DNA from: Candidatus Aminicenantota bacterium
GTDB lineage: Bacteria; Acidobacteriota; Aminicenantia; Aminicenantales; Aminicenantaceae
Direction: 5' to 3'
NCBI GenBank assembly: GCA_030670375.1
Contig: DAOVBT010000002.1
Coordinates: 1-26,748, forward strand
DNA: 26,748 nucleotides
Part shown: positions 1-7,920 of the stretch, piece after piece
Layout: the number at the start of each line of letters is the position of its first letter
How positions within the stretch are numbered: position 1 is the stretch's first letter
Made by a program: the position numbers and the translations under genes
Notes under the pieces: generated by a model
What the model saw: only the letters and a program-made list of their open reading frames with translations
Told to the model about the DNA's origin: nothing
The model's database searches: none

Positions 1-902
1 AAAGCCACCAAAATAAAAGGGGCACGCCCTCGATGGGAGGCATCCTGATCATCGCGTCCACCCTGATTCCCACTCTCCTCTGGGCAGATCTGAGCAACAC
101 CCATGTTCTGATCGCTATGAGCACCATGTTTCTATTCGGGATTCTCGGCTTCTGGGACGACTACCTGAAGATCAAAAAACACAAATCACGGGGACTGATC
201 ATCCGGCACAAGTTCATCTTCCAGATCCTGTTGGCCGGCATACTCGGGTTCGTCCTTGTCTACCTCGGATTCCAGGGCAAGTTTGATCTGCACTTGAGCC
301 TTCCATTCTTTAAAAAATGGGTTCCTTATCTGGGATGGGCCTACCTTCCATGGATCATGTTGATCCTGGTCAGCTCTTCCAATTCCGTCAATCTCGCCGA
401 CGGGCTAGACGGACTGGCCATCGGCCTGACTTTGATAAGCGCCAGTGCCTTCACGGCTCTAGCCTACTTGGCAGGGCGCACGGACTTTGCGGGATATCTC
501 AATATTTTCCATGTTCCCCAAGCATCGGAACTCACCATATTCGTGGGTGCCATGACAGGCGCTTGTTTGGGCTTTTTATGGTTTAATAGCCATCCTGCCC
601 AAGTTTTTATGGGAGACGTGGGCGCTTTGTCTTTAGGAGCCAGCATCGGTGCCATCGCCATCCTTATCAAACAGGAGTTCCTCCTGTTCATGGTGGCGGG
701 TGTGTTTATCCTGGAAGCCCTCTCCGTTCTCCTTCAGGTTTCCTACTTTCGTGTTACCGGAGGAAAGAGGATTCTCAAGATGGCTCCTCTACATCATCAC
801 TTCGAACTTTTGGGTTTGTCGGAAGAAAAAATCGTGGTCCGCTTTTGGATCCTGGGCATTATCTTTGCCCTGTTTAGTCTTGCAACATTAAAACTGAGAT
901 AA
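1..902 (+). CDS. mraY: MraY, phospho-N-acetylmuramoyl-pentapeptide transferase (5' truncated)
   Basis: This integral membrane enzyme transfers phospho-MurNAc-pentapeptide from UDP to undecaprenyl phosphate, making lipid I at the inner face of the membrane. The frame is open to the window edge (first full codon at base 3) and reads KRGTPSMGG just before the first internal ATG at 33. That matches the conserved cytoplasmic segment of MraY, so the ATG is not the start and the N-terminal part lies outside. Visible family hallmarks are the Asp pair in FWDDYLK (bases 156-161), NLADGLDGL (about 390-416), the FMGDVGALSLGA loop, and the HHH of PLHHHFELLG (792-800). Several hydrophobic segments are evident. 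murD begins one base after the stop, so the two are surely cotranscribed. I am very sure of the family; only completeness is limited. Confidence 0.96.
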   Translation, partial: SHQNKRGTPSMGGILIIASTLIPTLLWADLSNTHVLIAMSTMFLFGILGFWDDYLKIKKHKSRGLIIRHKFIFQILLAGILGFVLVYLGFQGKFDLHLSLPFFKKWVPYLGWAYLPWIMLILVSSSNSVNLADGLDGLAIGLTLISASAFTALAYLAGRTDFAGYLNIFHVPQASELTIFVGAMTGACLGFLWFNSHPAQVFMGDVGALSLGASIGAIAILIKQEFLLFMVAGVFILEALSVLLQVSYFRVTGGKRILKMAPLHHHFELLGLSEEKIVVRFWILGIIFALFSLATLKLR

Positions 903-903
903 A

Positions 904-2271
904 ATGGAATTACAAGGAATCAAAGCACTGGTTGTCGGTTTGGGCCGCACGGGAGAAGCCGTGTGTGACTTTCTCAACCGGCAGGGTGCTGAAGTCAAGA
1001 TCAGCGAAAAATCACGCCCAGAAGACCTGGGTAACAGGATCGGTTACTGGCAGGATAAAGGTGTGGTCGTGGAAGCCGGGGGTCACAAACTCCAATCTTT
1101 CCTGGATGCCGATTTGATAATCCCCAGTCCCGGGGTTCCTTATATTCCAGAACTGGACGAGGCCAGGAAAAGAGGGCGAGAGATCATTTCGGAAATCGAA
1201 CTTGCTTTCAGGTTTATAAGGGGCAAAATTGTGGGAATAACAGGAACGAACGGAAAATCCACGACCGCCACCCTCTCTCACAAAATACTGCAGGAAGGAG
1301 GACTCCAAAGCCATTTGGCAGGAAACATCGGAACACCTCTGATCCATTTTGCAGAAAAAAGCAAGCCCGATGACATATTCGTGACAGAACTCTCCAGCTT
1401 TCAATTGAGGTACATCACCAAATTTCGAGCCGCCATATCTCTCTTTTTAAACATTTCTGCGGATCATCTCGACTGGCACACAGATTTCGATGATTACTAT
1501 CAGTCCAAAAAAAATCTTCTTCTCACGCAAAAAGAGGAGGATACAGCGATCCTGAACCGAGATTATCCACGGGTGTGGGCTTTGAGGCAACTGGGAAAGT
1601 TCAAGGTCTACGCTTTCAGCCAAACAGGAAAGGTTTCCCAAGGATGTTGGATCCAGGAAAATTGGATAATCCTGGCAAATGAAATCCAGGAAAAACTGAT
1701 GCAGACAACCGAAACATCTCTGTTCGGAATTCACAACCGCGAAAACATCATGGCATCCGCCTTGGTTGGCCATGTTTTGGGAATCCCCGTTTCCTCGATA
1801 AAAAAATCCATCATCGGCTTCAAGGGACTGGAGCACAGGTTGGAAAAAGTAGGCGAACTGGATCAAGTGGTATTTTACAACGATTCCAAAGCGACCAACG
1901 TCGATGCTTCCCGCAAATCCATACAGAGTTTCTCTGGTCCCATCGCCCTTGTTCTCGGAGGCAGAGATAAGGGTGGAGACTTCGCTCAACTGAGGAAGCC
2001 TGTTCAAAAAAAAGTGAAGTCGATCGTGCTGATCGGGGAGGCATCAAACAAAATACAAAAATCGTTGAATGGCACTGTTCCGATGACAAAAGCTTCTGAC
2101 ATGAAAGAGGCCGTACATCTGGCCTATTCGGCTGCCTCCCCAAAGGGAGCGGTCCTTCTGGCACCCGGTTGCACCAGTTTCGATATGTTCCAAAATTTTG
2201 AAGAACGGGGAAAGGTTTTCAAGAGAGAAGTCAAGGCCTTGATACGAAGGATAGAACAAGGAAAAGAGTAA
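904..2271 (+). CDS. murD: MurD, UDP-N-acetylmuramoylalanine--D-glutamate ligase
   Basis: This cytoplasmic ATP-dependent ligase adds D-glutamate to UDP-MurNAc-L-Ala. The 455-aa length is normal for the family. In order it shows a Rossmann-like N-terminal domain with VGLGRTGEAV (about residues 11-20), the central ATP-binding domain with GITGTNGKSTT (P-loop about 111-121), TELSSFQL, the NISADHLDWH region, then NDSKATN and the C-terminal Mur ligase domain with LVLGGRDKGGDF and LLAPGCTSFDMF. The EERG motif near the end is typical of MurD rather than MurE or MurF. The ATG follows the mraY stop after one base, and ftsW starts two bases after its own stop. No oddity was noticed. Confidence 0.96.
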   Translation: MELQGIKALVVGLGRTGEAVCDFLNRQGAEVKISEKSRPEDLGNRIGYWQDKGVVVEAGGHKLQSFLDADLIIPSPGVPYIPELDEARKRGREIISEIELAFRFIRGKIVGITGTNGKSTTATLSHKILQEGGLQSHLAGNIGTPLIHFAEKSKPDDIFVTELSSFQLRYITKFRAAISLFLNISADHLDWHTDFDDYYQSKKNLLLTQKEEDTAILNRDYPRVWALRQLGKFKVYAFSQTGKVSQGCWIQENWIILANEIQEKLMQTTETSLFGIHNRENIMASALVGHVLGIPVSSIKKSIIGFKGLEHRLEKVGELDQVVFYNDSKATNVDASRKSIQSFSGPIALVLGGRDKGGDFAQLRKPVQKKVKSIVLIGEASNKIQKSLNGTVPMTKASDMKEAVHLAYSAASPKGAVLLAPGCTSFDMFQNFEERGKVFKREVKALIRRIEQGKE

Positions 2272-2273
2272 AA

Positions 2274-3386
2274 ATGGAAATATTCAGACCTTTTGGCTTT
2301 GACAAACCTCTTTTCCTCGCTACTTTAGCTCTAATCTTGATCGGATTGATCATGGTTTTCAGCTCCTCCGGGGTCATTTCCAGCGATAAATTTGACCAGC
2401 CTTTTTATTATTTCATCCATCAAATCATCGGAGCAGGAGTGGGATTCATTCTTGTGGGAGGAATATTATGGGTGAGAAAACCATTCTATCAAAACGCAAA
2501 CTTCATCTACGCCCTGCTTCTGCTGACACTCTTCCTCCTGGCGCTCAGTCTCATTATGCCCGCCGTGGGAAAGACCAACCGGTGGATTCAATTCATAGGA
2601 CTGCGTTTTCAACCCTCAGAGCTGGCAAAGATTAGCCTGATCCTGTTTTTTGCTTATTATCTCGACCGAAAAAAAGATAAGCTGGATGAGCTACGCACAC
2701 TGGCTTTTCCTCTAGCCATCCTGCTCCTTTTTATCCTTATGATCATCAAAGAACCGGATTTCGGCACGGCCTTGCTTATCTTCCTCATCGCAGCCATGAT
2801 GCTTTTTTTAGCCGGCGTGAAACTCAAATATTTCCTAGCCTTCGGGATTGCTTCCATCGGATTGTTCGCATTTTACCTATTCCAAGCCAGCTATCGGTTG
2901 GATAGGGTTCGCGCTATCCTGTCTCCGACAGATGATCCCCAGGGTTTAAGTTTTCAAATCATTCAATCCAAACTTGCCGTAGGGTCAGGAGGGCTGTTTG
3001 GCGTGAATATCGGACAAAGCTCTCAGAAGCTCTTCTTCCTCCCGTGTGCTCACACGGACTACATCTACGCCATCGTGGGAGAGGAGCTTGGCCTGCTGGG
3101 AACTATGTTGATCCTTCTTCTCTTCCTCGTTATCCTGTGGAGGGGACTTCTTATTTCTTGGAGGGCACCCAACCTCGTCAGTCAGATGATGGCGGTCGGC
3201 TTCACTCTGGCCATTTTTCTCCAGGCCATGTTGAATATCAGTATCGTACTCGGATTGGGGCCTCCGACCGGGTTCCCTCTTCCTTTGATCAGTTACGGGA
3301 GATCATCTCTCATCTGCACGTTTTTCAGCATCGGTATTCTGCTCCATATTTCCCAGAGGAAAGAATCGTCGAGAAGAAAAAAATGA
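2274..3386 (+). CDS. ftsW: FtsW, SEDS-family septal peptidoglycan glycosyltransferase
   Basis: This is a polytopic membrane protein of the SEDS family (FtsW/RodA/SpoVE) that polymerises lipid II at the septum together with a class B penicillin-binding protein. The 370 aa hold about ten hydrophobic segments. Family signatures include GKTNRWIQ with FQPSELAK, IKEPDFGTALL, and the catalytic loop AHTDYIYAIVGEELGLLG with D262 at the position of the essential SEDS Asp (E. coli FtsW Asp297). Two departures from the usual consensus are seen: the Glu of LPEAHTD is Cys here (PCAHTD), and the usual ISYGGSSL is ISYGRSSL. Its place between murD and murG in a dcw cluster favours FtsW over RodA. The TGA stop overlaps the murG ATG (ATGA). 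Confidence 0.93.
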   Translation: MEIFRPFGFDKPLFLATLALILIGLIMVFSSSGVISSDKFDQPFYYFIHQIIGAGVGFILVGGILWVRKPFYQNANFIYALLLLTLFLLALSLIMPAVGKTNRWIQFIGLRFQPSELAKISLILFFAYYLDRKKDKLDELRTLAFPLAILLLFILMIIKEPDFGTALLIFLIAAMMLFLAGVKLKYFLAFGIASIGLFAFYLFQASYRLDRVRAILSPTDDPQGLSFQIIQSKLAVGSGGLFGVNIGQSSQKLFFLPCAHTDYIYAIVGEELGLLGTMLILLLFLVILWRGLLISWRAPNLVSQMMAVGFTLAIFLQAMLNISIVLGLGPPTGFPLPLISYGRSSLICTFFSIGILLHISQRKESSRRKK

Positions 3387-4474
3387 AAATGGACCGGAAA
3401 AAAATCATCATCAGCGGCGGCGGAACAGCCGGACACATTCACCCTGCCCTCGCTGTGGGAAAAAAGCTAAAAGAAAAGGACCCGGATTGCTCGTTGACAT
3501 TTGTCGGAAGCACACGCCATTTGGAAAAACGAATTATGGCCGATTATAAAGCCCATTTTATCCCATTAAATATTGAGGGGATCAAGGGGAGGGGAATCAA
3601 GATTTTCAAATCACTTCTACTCCTCCCCTTATCTTTCCTCAAATCTTTGATGATTTTAATCCGGAAAAAGCCCGATCTGGTCATAGGCGTGGGGGGCTAT
3701 AGTTCCGGACCGATCGTCCTCCTCGCTTCATGGCTCCGGATTCCTACATTGATCATGGAACAGAATATCCACCCAGGTCTTACCAACAGGCTTCTCAGGC
3801 GTTGGGTGCAGAAGGCCGTTGTTTCATTCGAACGATCCCTCCCCTACTTCAAGGAAAAGGGGATTTTCATCGGGAATCCGGTCAGGGAGGAGTTTTACAC
3901 CCTAAAACCAAAGGATAGAAACGGCTGGCTAACTCTGTTGATTTTCGGCGGAAGCCAGGGATCCCATTTCCTCAACGAAAGCGTCGTGAGGGCTCTTCCT
4001 CTGTTAAAGGCAGAAAAAGAACATCTGAAAATTTTTCACCAAACCGGCGAGAAGGATTGGGAATGGGTGGAAGGAAGTTACAAACAGGAGGGATTCCCTG
4101 ATGTGACAGTGGCCCCTTACTTCAAAGATATGGCAAACTACTTTCAGAAATCGGATTTGATCATCAGCCGTGCCGGTGCATCCACCATCGCAGAGCTTAT
4201 TGCTTCGCAAAAAGCCTCGCTGCTCGTGCCTTTTTCTCAAGCTGCGGATAACCACCAGCTTCTGAATGCCAAAGAATTGGAAAAAGCCAACGGAGCCGAG
4301 GTCATCACGGAGGAAGAATTCCTTCCCTCGGTTTTCTTAAAAAAAATTCTCGAGTATAGCCAAAACAAACAGAAGATCACCGAAATGGAAAAAAATCTCG
4401 CTCCGCTCAAAGTTAAAAACGCGGCGGATCGGATCGCAGATCTATGTTTTGAACTCATGGAAAAAGGAGAATAG
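3383..4474 (+). CDS. murG: MurG, lipid II synthase (UDP-GlcNAc transferase)
   Basis: This peripheral membrane GT28 glycosyltransferase adds GlcNAc from UDP-GlcNAc to lipid I, giving lipid II. The reading frame extends upstream to 3044, but that part lies inside ftsW. The ATG at 3383 overlaps the ftsW TGA (ATGA) and puts the N-terminal glycine-rich loop SGGGTAGHIHPALA at residues 11-24, as in the family; an ATG two codons on (3389) is an alternative. Other signatures are VGGYSSGP, the EQN acceptor-side motif, IFGGSQGSHFLN (second G loop), and SRAGASTIAEL followed by ADNHQ..NA of the donor site. The length of 363 aa is usual. An AGGAGGT ribosome site for murC overlaps its TAG stop. Confidence 0.95.
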   Translation: MKMDRKKIIISGGGTAGHIHPALAVGKKLKEKDPDCSLTFVGSTRHLEKRIMADYKAHFIPLNIEGIKGRGIKIFKSLLLLPLSFLKSLMILIRKKPDLVIGVGGYSSGPIVLLASWLRIPTLIMEQNIHPGLTNRLLRRWVQKAVVSFERSLPYFKEKGIFIGNPVREEFYTLKPKDRNGWLTLLIFGGSQGSHFLNESVVRALPLLKAEKEHLKIFHQTGEKDWEWVEGSYKQEGFPDVTVAPYFKDMANYFQKSDLIISRAGASTIAELIASQKASLLVPFSQAADNHQLLNAKELEKANGAEVITEEEFLPSVFLKKILEYSQNKQKITEMEKNLAPLKVKNAADRIADLCFELMEKGE

Positions 4475-4479
4475 GAGGT
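4473..4479 (+). promoter_or_regulatory. Shine-Dalgarno for murC (supports its GTG start)
   Basis: A perfect AGGAGGT lies inside and just after the murG stop codon, six bases before GTG 4486. No ATG in the murC frame has an equally good site, which fixes GTG as the murC start. Confidence 0.8.
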
Positions 4480-4485
4480 CTTTTA

Positions 4486-5871
4486 GTGGTCAAGCCGACT
4501 AGCAACTTGCGAAACATCCACATGATCGGAATCGGCGGGACCGGAATGAACGGCATAGCCGAAGTGCTCCTGAACCTGGGATACACGGTCTCTGGGACAG
4601 ACCTGAGCAAAAACGAAGCCACACAGAGACTCAAACGTCTCGGGGCAACGATCTCCTATGGGCATACCGCAGATAAGGTCCACGGTGCCGATGTCGTTGT
4701 GATATCTTCGGCCATCCAAGAGGACAATGTCGAAGTTGAAGAAGCCAGACGCTTAAAAATTCCGGTGATTCCCCGAGCCGAAATGCTGGCAGAGCTGATG
4801 AGGCTAAAGAATGGTGTGGCCGTGGCAGGGTCCCACGGAAAAACCTCGACAACGTCCATGATCGCCCAGGTCCTGGAAGATGCGGGGAAAGATCCCACGA
4901 TCATTGTAGGCGGCCGTTTGAACACCGTCGGAGCCCATGCCAAGCTGGGCGAGGGTGAATACATCGTAGCCGAGGCAGATGAGAGCGACAGGTCATTTCT
5001 GTACCTCTCGCCTTTTATCGCCGTGCTCACCAATCTGGACGAGGAACATCTGGATCAGTATGAGACAGTCGAGGAGATCAAAAAGACCTTTGTCAATTTT
5101 GCCAACAAAGTCCCGTTTTATTGTCCTGTTATCCTCTGCCTCGACGATTCCAACCTCCAGAGCCTGATTCCTCAGCTGGACAGGAAAATCATCACATATG
5201 GTTTTTCCACCCAAGCTGATGTGTTCTCCAGAGATCTTCAGTTCCATGAATACACCAGCACGTCTACCCTATACTGGAAAGGAAAGGAAATCGGAAAATT
5301 GCGTCTGAATGTTCCTGGAACTCACAACATACACAATGCCATGGCGTCTGTAGCCGTGGGGCTCTATCTGGATATTCCGGCAACCACAATTCTCCAAGCG
5401 CTGGAAAAATACACAGGGATCGGACGCCGGTTCGAACTCAAGAAAAAGGTAAACAATATCTCCATTATCGAAGACTATGCCCACCACCCGACAGAAATCA
5501 AAGCAACTTTAGAGGCAGCCAAACAGGGATGGACCTGCCGTACGATCGCCATCTTCCAACCCCATCGTTACTCCCGCCTCTCGATGCTGATGGATGAATT
5601 CGCCACGTCTTTCAATCAAGCAGATATTTTGCTGCTGACGGATATCTATCCCGCAGGAGAAAAACCGATAAAAGGAGTGACAGGAAAAGCCCTGTATGAA
5701 GAAATTCAGGAATTCGGGCACAAAAATGTCTATTTTGAGAAGGATCTGGGAAAAATTCCCGATCTTGTGGAAAAGATGGCAAAGCCTGAGGACATGATTT
5801 TTGTTTTGGGAGCCGGAAATATCAACAAGGTTATCCCAGAAATCATCAAGCGTCTGGAAAGGAGGAAATGA
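4486..5871 (+). CDS. murC: MurC, UDP-N-acetylmuramate--L-alanine ligase
   Basis: This cytoplasmic ATP-dependent ligase attaches L-alanine to UDP-MurNAc, the first peptide step. It is 461 aa with a GTG start supported by a strong upstream AGGAGGT. Motifs in order are IGIGGTGMNGIAEVL in the N-terminal nucleotide-sugar domain (from about residue 11), the P-loop AGSHGKTSTTSMIA (from residue 114), EADESDRSF, TNLDEEHLDQY, HNIHNAMASVAVG, EDYAHHPTEIKATL and FQPHRYSR of the C-terminal domain. The AHHPTEI and QPHRYSR signatures are MurC-specific. In many bacteria murB and ddl come next; here the TGA stop overlaps the ftsQ ATG directly, so those two genes must be elsewhere. Confidence 0.96.
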   Translation: MVKPTSNLRNIHMIGIGGTGMNGIAEVLLNLGYTVSGTDLSKNEATQRLKRLGATISYGHTADKVHGADVVVISSAIQEDNVEVEEARRLKIPVIPRAEMLAELMRLKNGVAVAGSHGKTSTTSMIAQVLEDAGKDPTIIVGGRLNTVGAHAKLGEGEYIVAEADESDRSFLYLSPFIAVLTNLDEEHLDQYETVEEIKKTFVNFANKVPFYCPVILCLDDSNLQSLIPQLDRKIITYGFSTQADVFSRDLQFHEYTSTSTLYWKGKEIGKLRLNVPGTHNIHNAMASVAVGLYLDIPATTILQALEKYTGIGRRFELKKKVNNISIIEDYAHHPTEIKATLEAAKQGWTCRTIAIFQPHRYSRLSMLMDEFATSFNQADILLLTDIYPAGEKPIKGVTGKALYEEIQEFGHKNVYFEKDLGKIPDLVEKMAKPEDMIFVLGAGNINKVIPEIIKRLERRK

Positions 5872-6689
5872 ACTTGCAGACTTCTTACAGGAGAAAACGC
5901 GGAAAAATCGAGACAAAAAAAATCCACAGAAAGATAAAACTGAAACTAAGACATATTTTGTTGACCTTTGTGCTGCTGGTCGGATTTTTTTACGGATTCT
6001 CCCGGCTTTATCTTTTTTTGATCACTTGGGAAAAGCTCATCATCGACAAGGTGGAAATCATTTGTCAAAAGGAGGAAATCCAGAGGGATTTCCAGCACTA
6101 TTTTGAAAAGAGATATTTAGGAAATATATTGCTCTTGAACATCGGAAATCTCCAAGAGCTGTTGGCCACACACACGTGGACCGAGGATATTCATATCCGG
6201 AAGATCTTTCCTTCCACGATAAGAATCGAAACCACGGAAAGAATCCCGATCGCCCTTCTGGAAAAGGAAGGCTATTTTTTGATAGATAAAGACGGCGTCC
6301 TTCTCCAAAAGATATCACCCGGTGATAGGTCCGATTTGCCCGTGCTCATCGATGCCAACAGATTCCGGAAAGATTATGATAGGAAACTTGCTTTGGCCTG
6401 GGCTTGTTTGGATAACTTAGAGGGCTCGGCTCGAGACAAAATCAGCATGATGGACCTGACCGAATATGAAAATGTCTCGTTGCAATTAAGAAATTCAGGA
6501 ACTTGGCTAAAACTGGGAGACAGCCATTTCAAGAAAAAATATCAAATGTTCGTAAAAAACATGGCCCTGCTCAAAACGTATGGGCCTTTGGAATACATCG
6601 ATTTCAGGTATGAGGGTCGTTTTGTTTTGGGGCCTCTGCCGCAAAAAAAGAGGAATAACGCCCTCGACTCTGAGAAGGAGGCTTTTTAA
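5868..6689 (+). CDS. ftsQ: FtsQ/DivIB-type cell division protein
   Basis: FtsQ is a bitopic divisome protein that links early and late division proteins through its periplasmic domains. The 273-aa protein has a strongly basic cytoplasmic N-terminus (about residues 1-30), one transmembrane segment (about 31-53, including LLTFVLLVGFFYGF), a POTRA-like domain starting near KLIIDKVEII and ending around TERIPIALLEKEGYFLIDKDG, and a beta domain with a near-terminal YIDFRYEGRFVLGP. FIDxR-like and D-x-x-G-hydrophobic patterns are typical of FtsQ. Overall sequence conservation in this family is low, so the call relies on architecture plus position between murC and ftsA. The ATG overlaps the murC stop (ATGA, with GGAGG at 5861-5865), and the stop shares one base with the ftsA start. 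Confidence 0.88.
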   Translation: MNLQTSYRRKRGKIETKKIHRKIKLKLRHILLTFVLLVGFFYGFSRLYLFLITWEKLIIDKVEIICQKEEIQRDFQHYFEKRYLGNILLLNIGNLQELLATHTWTEDIHIRKIFPSTIRIETTERIPIALLEKEGYFLIDKDGVLLQKISPGDRSDLPVLIDANRFRKDYDRKLALAWACLDNLEGSARDKISMMDLTEYENVSLQLRNSGTWLKLGDSHFKKKYQMFVKNMALLKTYGPLEYIDFRYEGRFVLGPLPQKKRNNALDSEKEAF

Positions 6690-7912
6690 TGCCTAAAAAC
6701 AGCTATGTCGTTGGACTGGATATCGGAACAAAAAAAGTCGCCGCTATCATCGGCGAAATCACCGAAGAAAAGAAGGTGGAAATTATCGGTATAGGGACAG
6801 TCGAATCCAGAGGACTGAGAAAAGGGATCGTTGTGAATTTGGACTCTACTGTGGATGCGGTAAAAAAAGCTCAAGAAGAGGCAGAACTCATGGCCGGAGT
6901 GGAAATAGATGCGGCTTTTATTGGCATCTCGGGTGCCCATATCAAAAGTTTTAACAGCAGAGGTGTCATCGCCGTATCGGGAAAAAACAGGGAGATCAGT
7001 CGAGAGGATATAAAGCGTGTCATCGAGCAATCCAAAGCCGTGGCCATTCCTCCAGATAGAGAGATCATACACATCATTCCGCAGGAATTTGTCGTCGATG
7101 ATCAGGATGGGATCAAAGACCCTCTTGGAATGAGCGGGATCAAACTGGAGGTCAATGTCCATATCGTAACAGGCGCAATAACTTCTGTGCAAAATTTGAG
7201 GACGTGTGTGGCCCGCGCTGGAATAGAGATAGAACAGGTTGTCTTGAACCAGATAGCGACCAGCTCTTCTACTTTGACTCACGACGAGATGGAATTAGGA
7301 GTCGGTTTGATCGACATTGGAGGAGGCACGACGGAAGTGGCCATTTTCGAACGGGGAAGCCTCTGGTATACATCCGTCATCCCGATCGGAGGAGACAATT
7401 TCACCAACGACATCGCCGTGGGATTGAGGACTCCGATTCCTGATGCAGAAAAAATCAAGAAAAAATACGGCTGTGTGTCCCAGCCTCTTGTGGATGAACA
7501 GGAAACCATCGAAGTGCCGACGGTTGGGCGGGGGAAAAAACCTCGCGTGCTCTCCAGGCAACTTCTGGCCGACATCATCCACCCAAGAGCAGAGGAGATT
7601 TTCCGGCTTGTCGATAATGATATCAAAAGGATGGGGTATGAAAAATCATTGAATTCCGGGATCGTGATCACGGGAGGAACAGCCCTGTTGGACGGGCTCG
7701 AGGAAGTGGCCGAAGAAATCTTCGACCTCCCCGTGAGACGAGGAGATCCCAGCGGTGCCGGAGGCCTTGTAGACCGCGTCGGCACACCTGACTTTGCGAC
7801 CACAGTCGGCCTCATCCAATACGGATATAATCTTTATAAGGAAACAGGTCTACCAAGAGACCGTAAAAAAGGCTTCTGGTCAAAATTTAAAGATTGGCTA
7901 AAAGAGGCATAG
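6689..7912 (+). CDS. ftsA: FtsA, actin-like divisome membrane anchor
   Basis: This actin/Hsp70-fold ATPase polymerises, tethers FtsZ to the membrane and recruits later division proteins. It is 407 aa. The phosphate-1 motif VGLDIGTKKVAAIIGE (residues 8-23), the phosphate-2 motif GLIDIGGGTTEVAIF, and the adenosine motif GIVITGGTALLDGLEEVAE are all present. SHxS-type features of the FtsA-specific 1C domain appear around AFIGISGAHIKSFNSRGVI. The last 15 residues (GFWSKFKDWLKEA) form the expected amphipathic membrane-targeting helix. An AAGGAGG site (6675-6681) precedes the ATG, which shares its A with the ftsQ TAA. The TAG stop is part of the ftsZ ribosome site. Confidence 0.96.
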   Translation: MPKNSYVVGLDIGTKKVAAIIGEITEEKKVEIIGIGTVESRGLRKGIVVNLDSTVDAVKKAQEEAELMAGVEIDAAFIGISGAHIKSFNSRGVIAVSGKNREISREDIKRVIEQSKAVAIPPDREIIHIIPQEFVVDDQDGIKDPLGMSGIKLEVNVHIVTGAITSVQNLRTCVARAGIEIEQVVLNQIATSSSTLTHDEMELGVGLIDIGGGTTEVAIFERGSLWYTSVIPIGGDNFTNDIAVGLRTPIPDAEKIKKKYGCVSQPLVDEQETIEVPTVGRGKKPRVLSRQLLADIIHPRAEEIFRLVDNDIKRMGYEKSLNSGIVITGGTALLDGLEEVAEEIFDLPVRRGDPSGAGGLVDRVGTPDFATTVGLIQYGYNLYKETGLPRDRKKGFWSKFKDWLKEA

Positions 7913-7916
7913 GAGG
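7911..7916 (+). promoter_or_regulatory. Shine-Dalgarno for ftsZ (selects ATG 7921)
   Basis: AGGAGG overlaps the ftsA stop codon and stands four bases before ATG 7921. It argues against the longer frame start at 7894, which lies inside ftsA and has no comparable site. Confidence 0.8.
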
Positions 7917-7920
7917 CAAA

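Noticed and set aside
1447..2007. 186-aa open frame on the - strand opposite murD
   Set aside because: It is fully antisense to a conserved ligase gene and shows no recognisable motif.
3044..3382. Upstream extension of murG
   Set aside because: It lies inside ftsW and would add a non-homologous N-terminus; the ATGA overlap at 3383 is the natural start.
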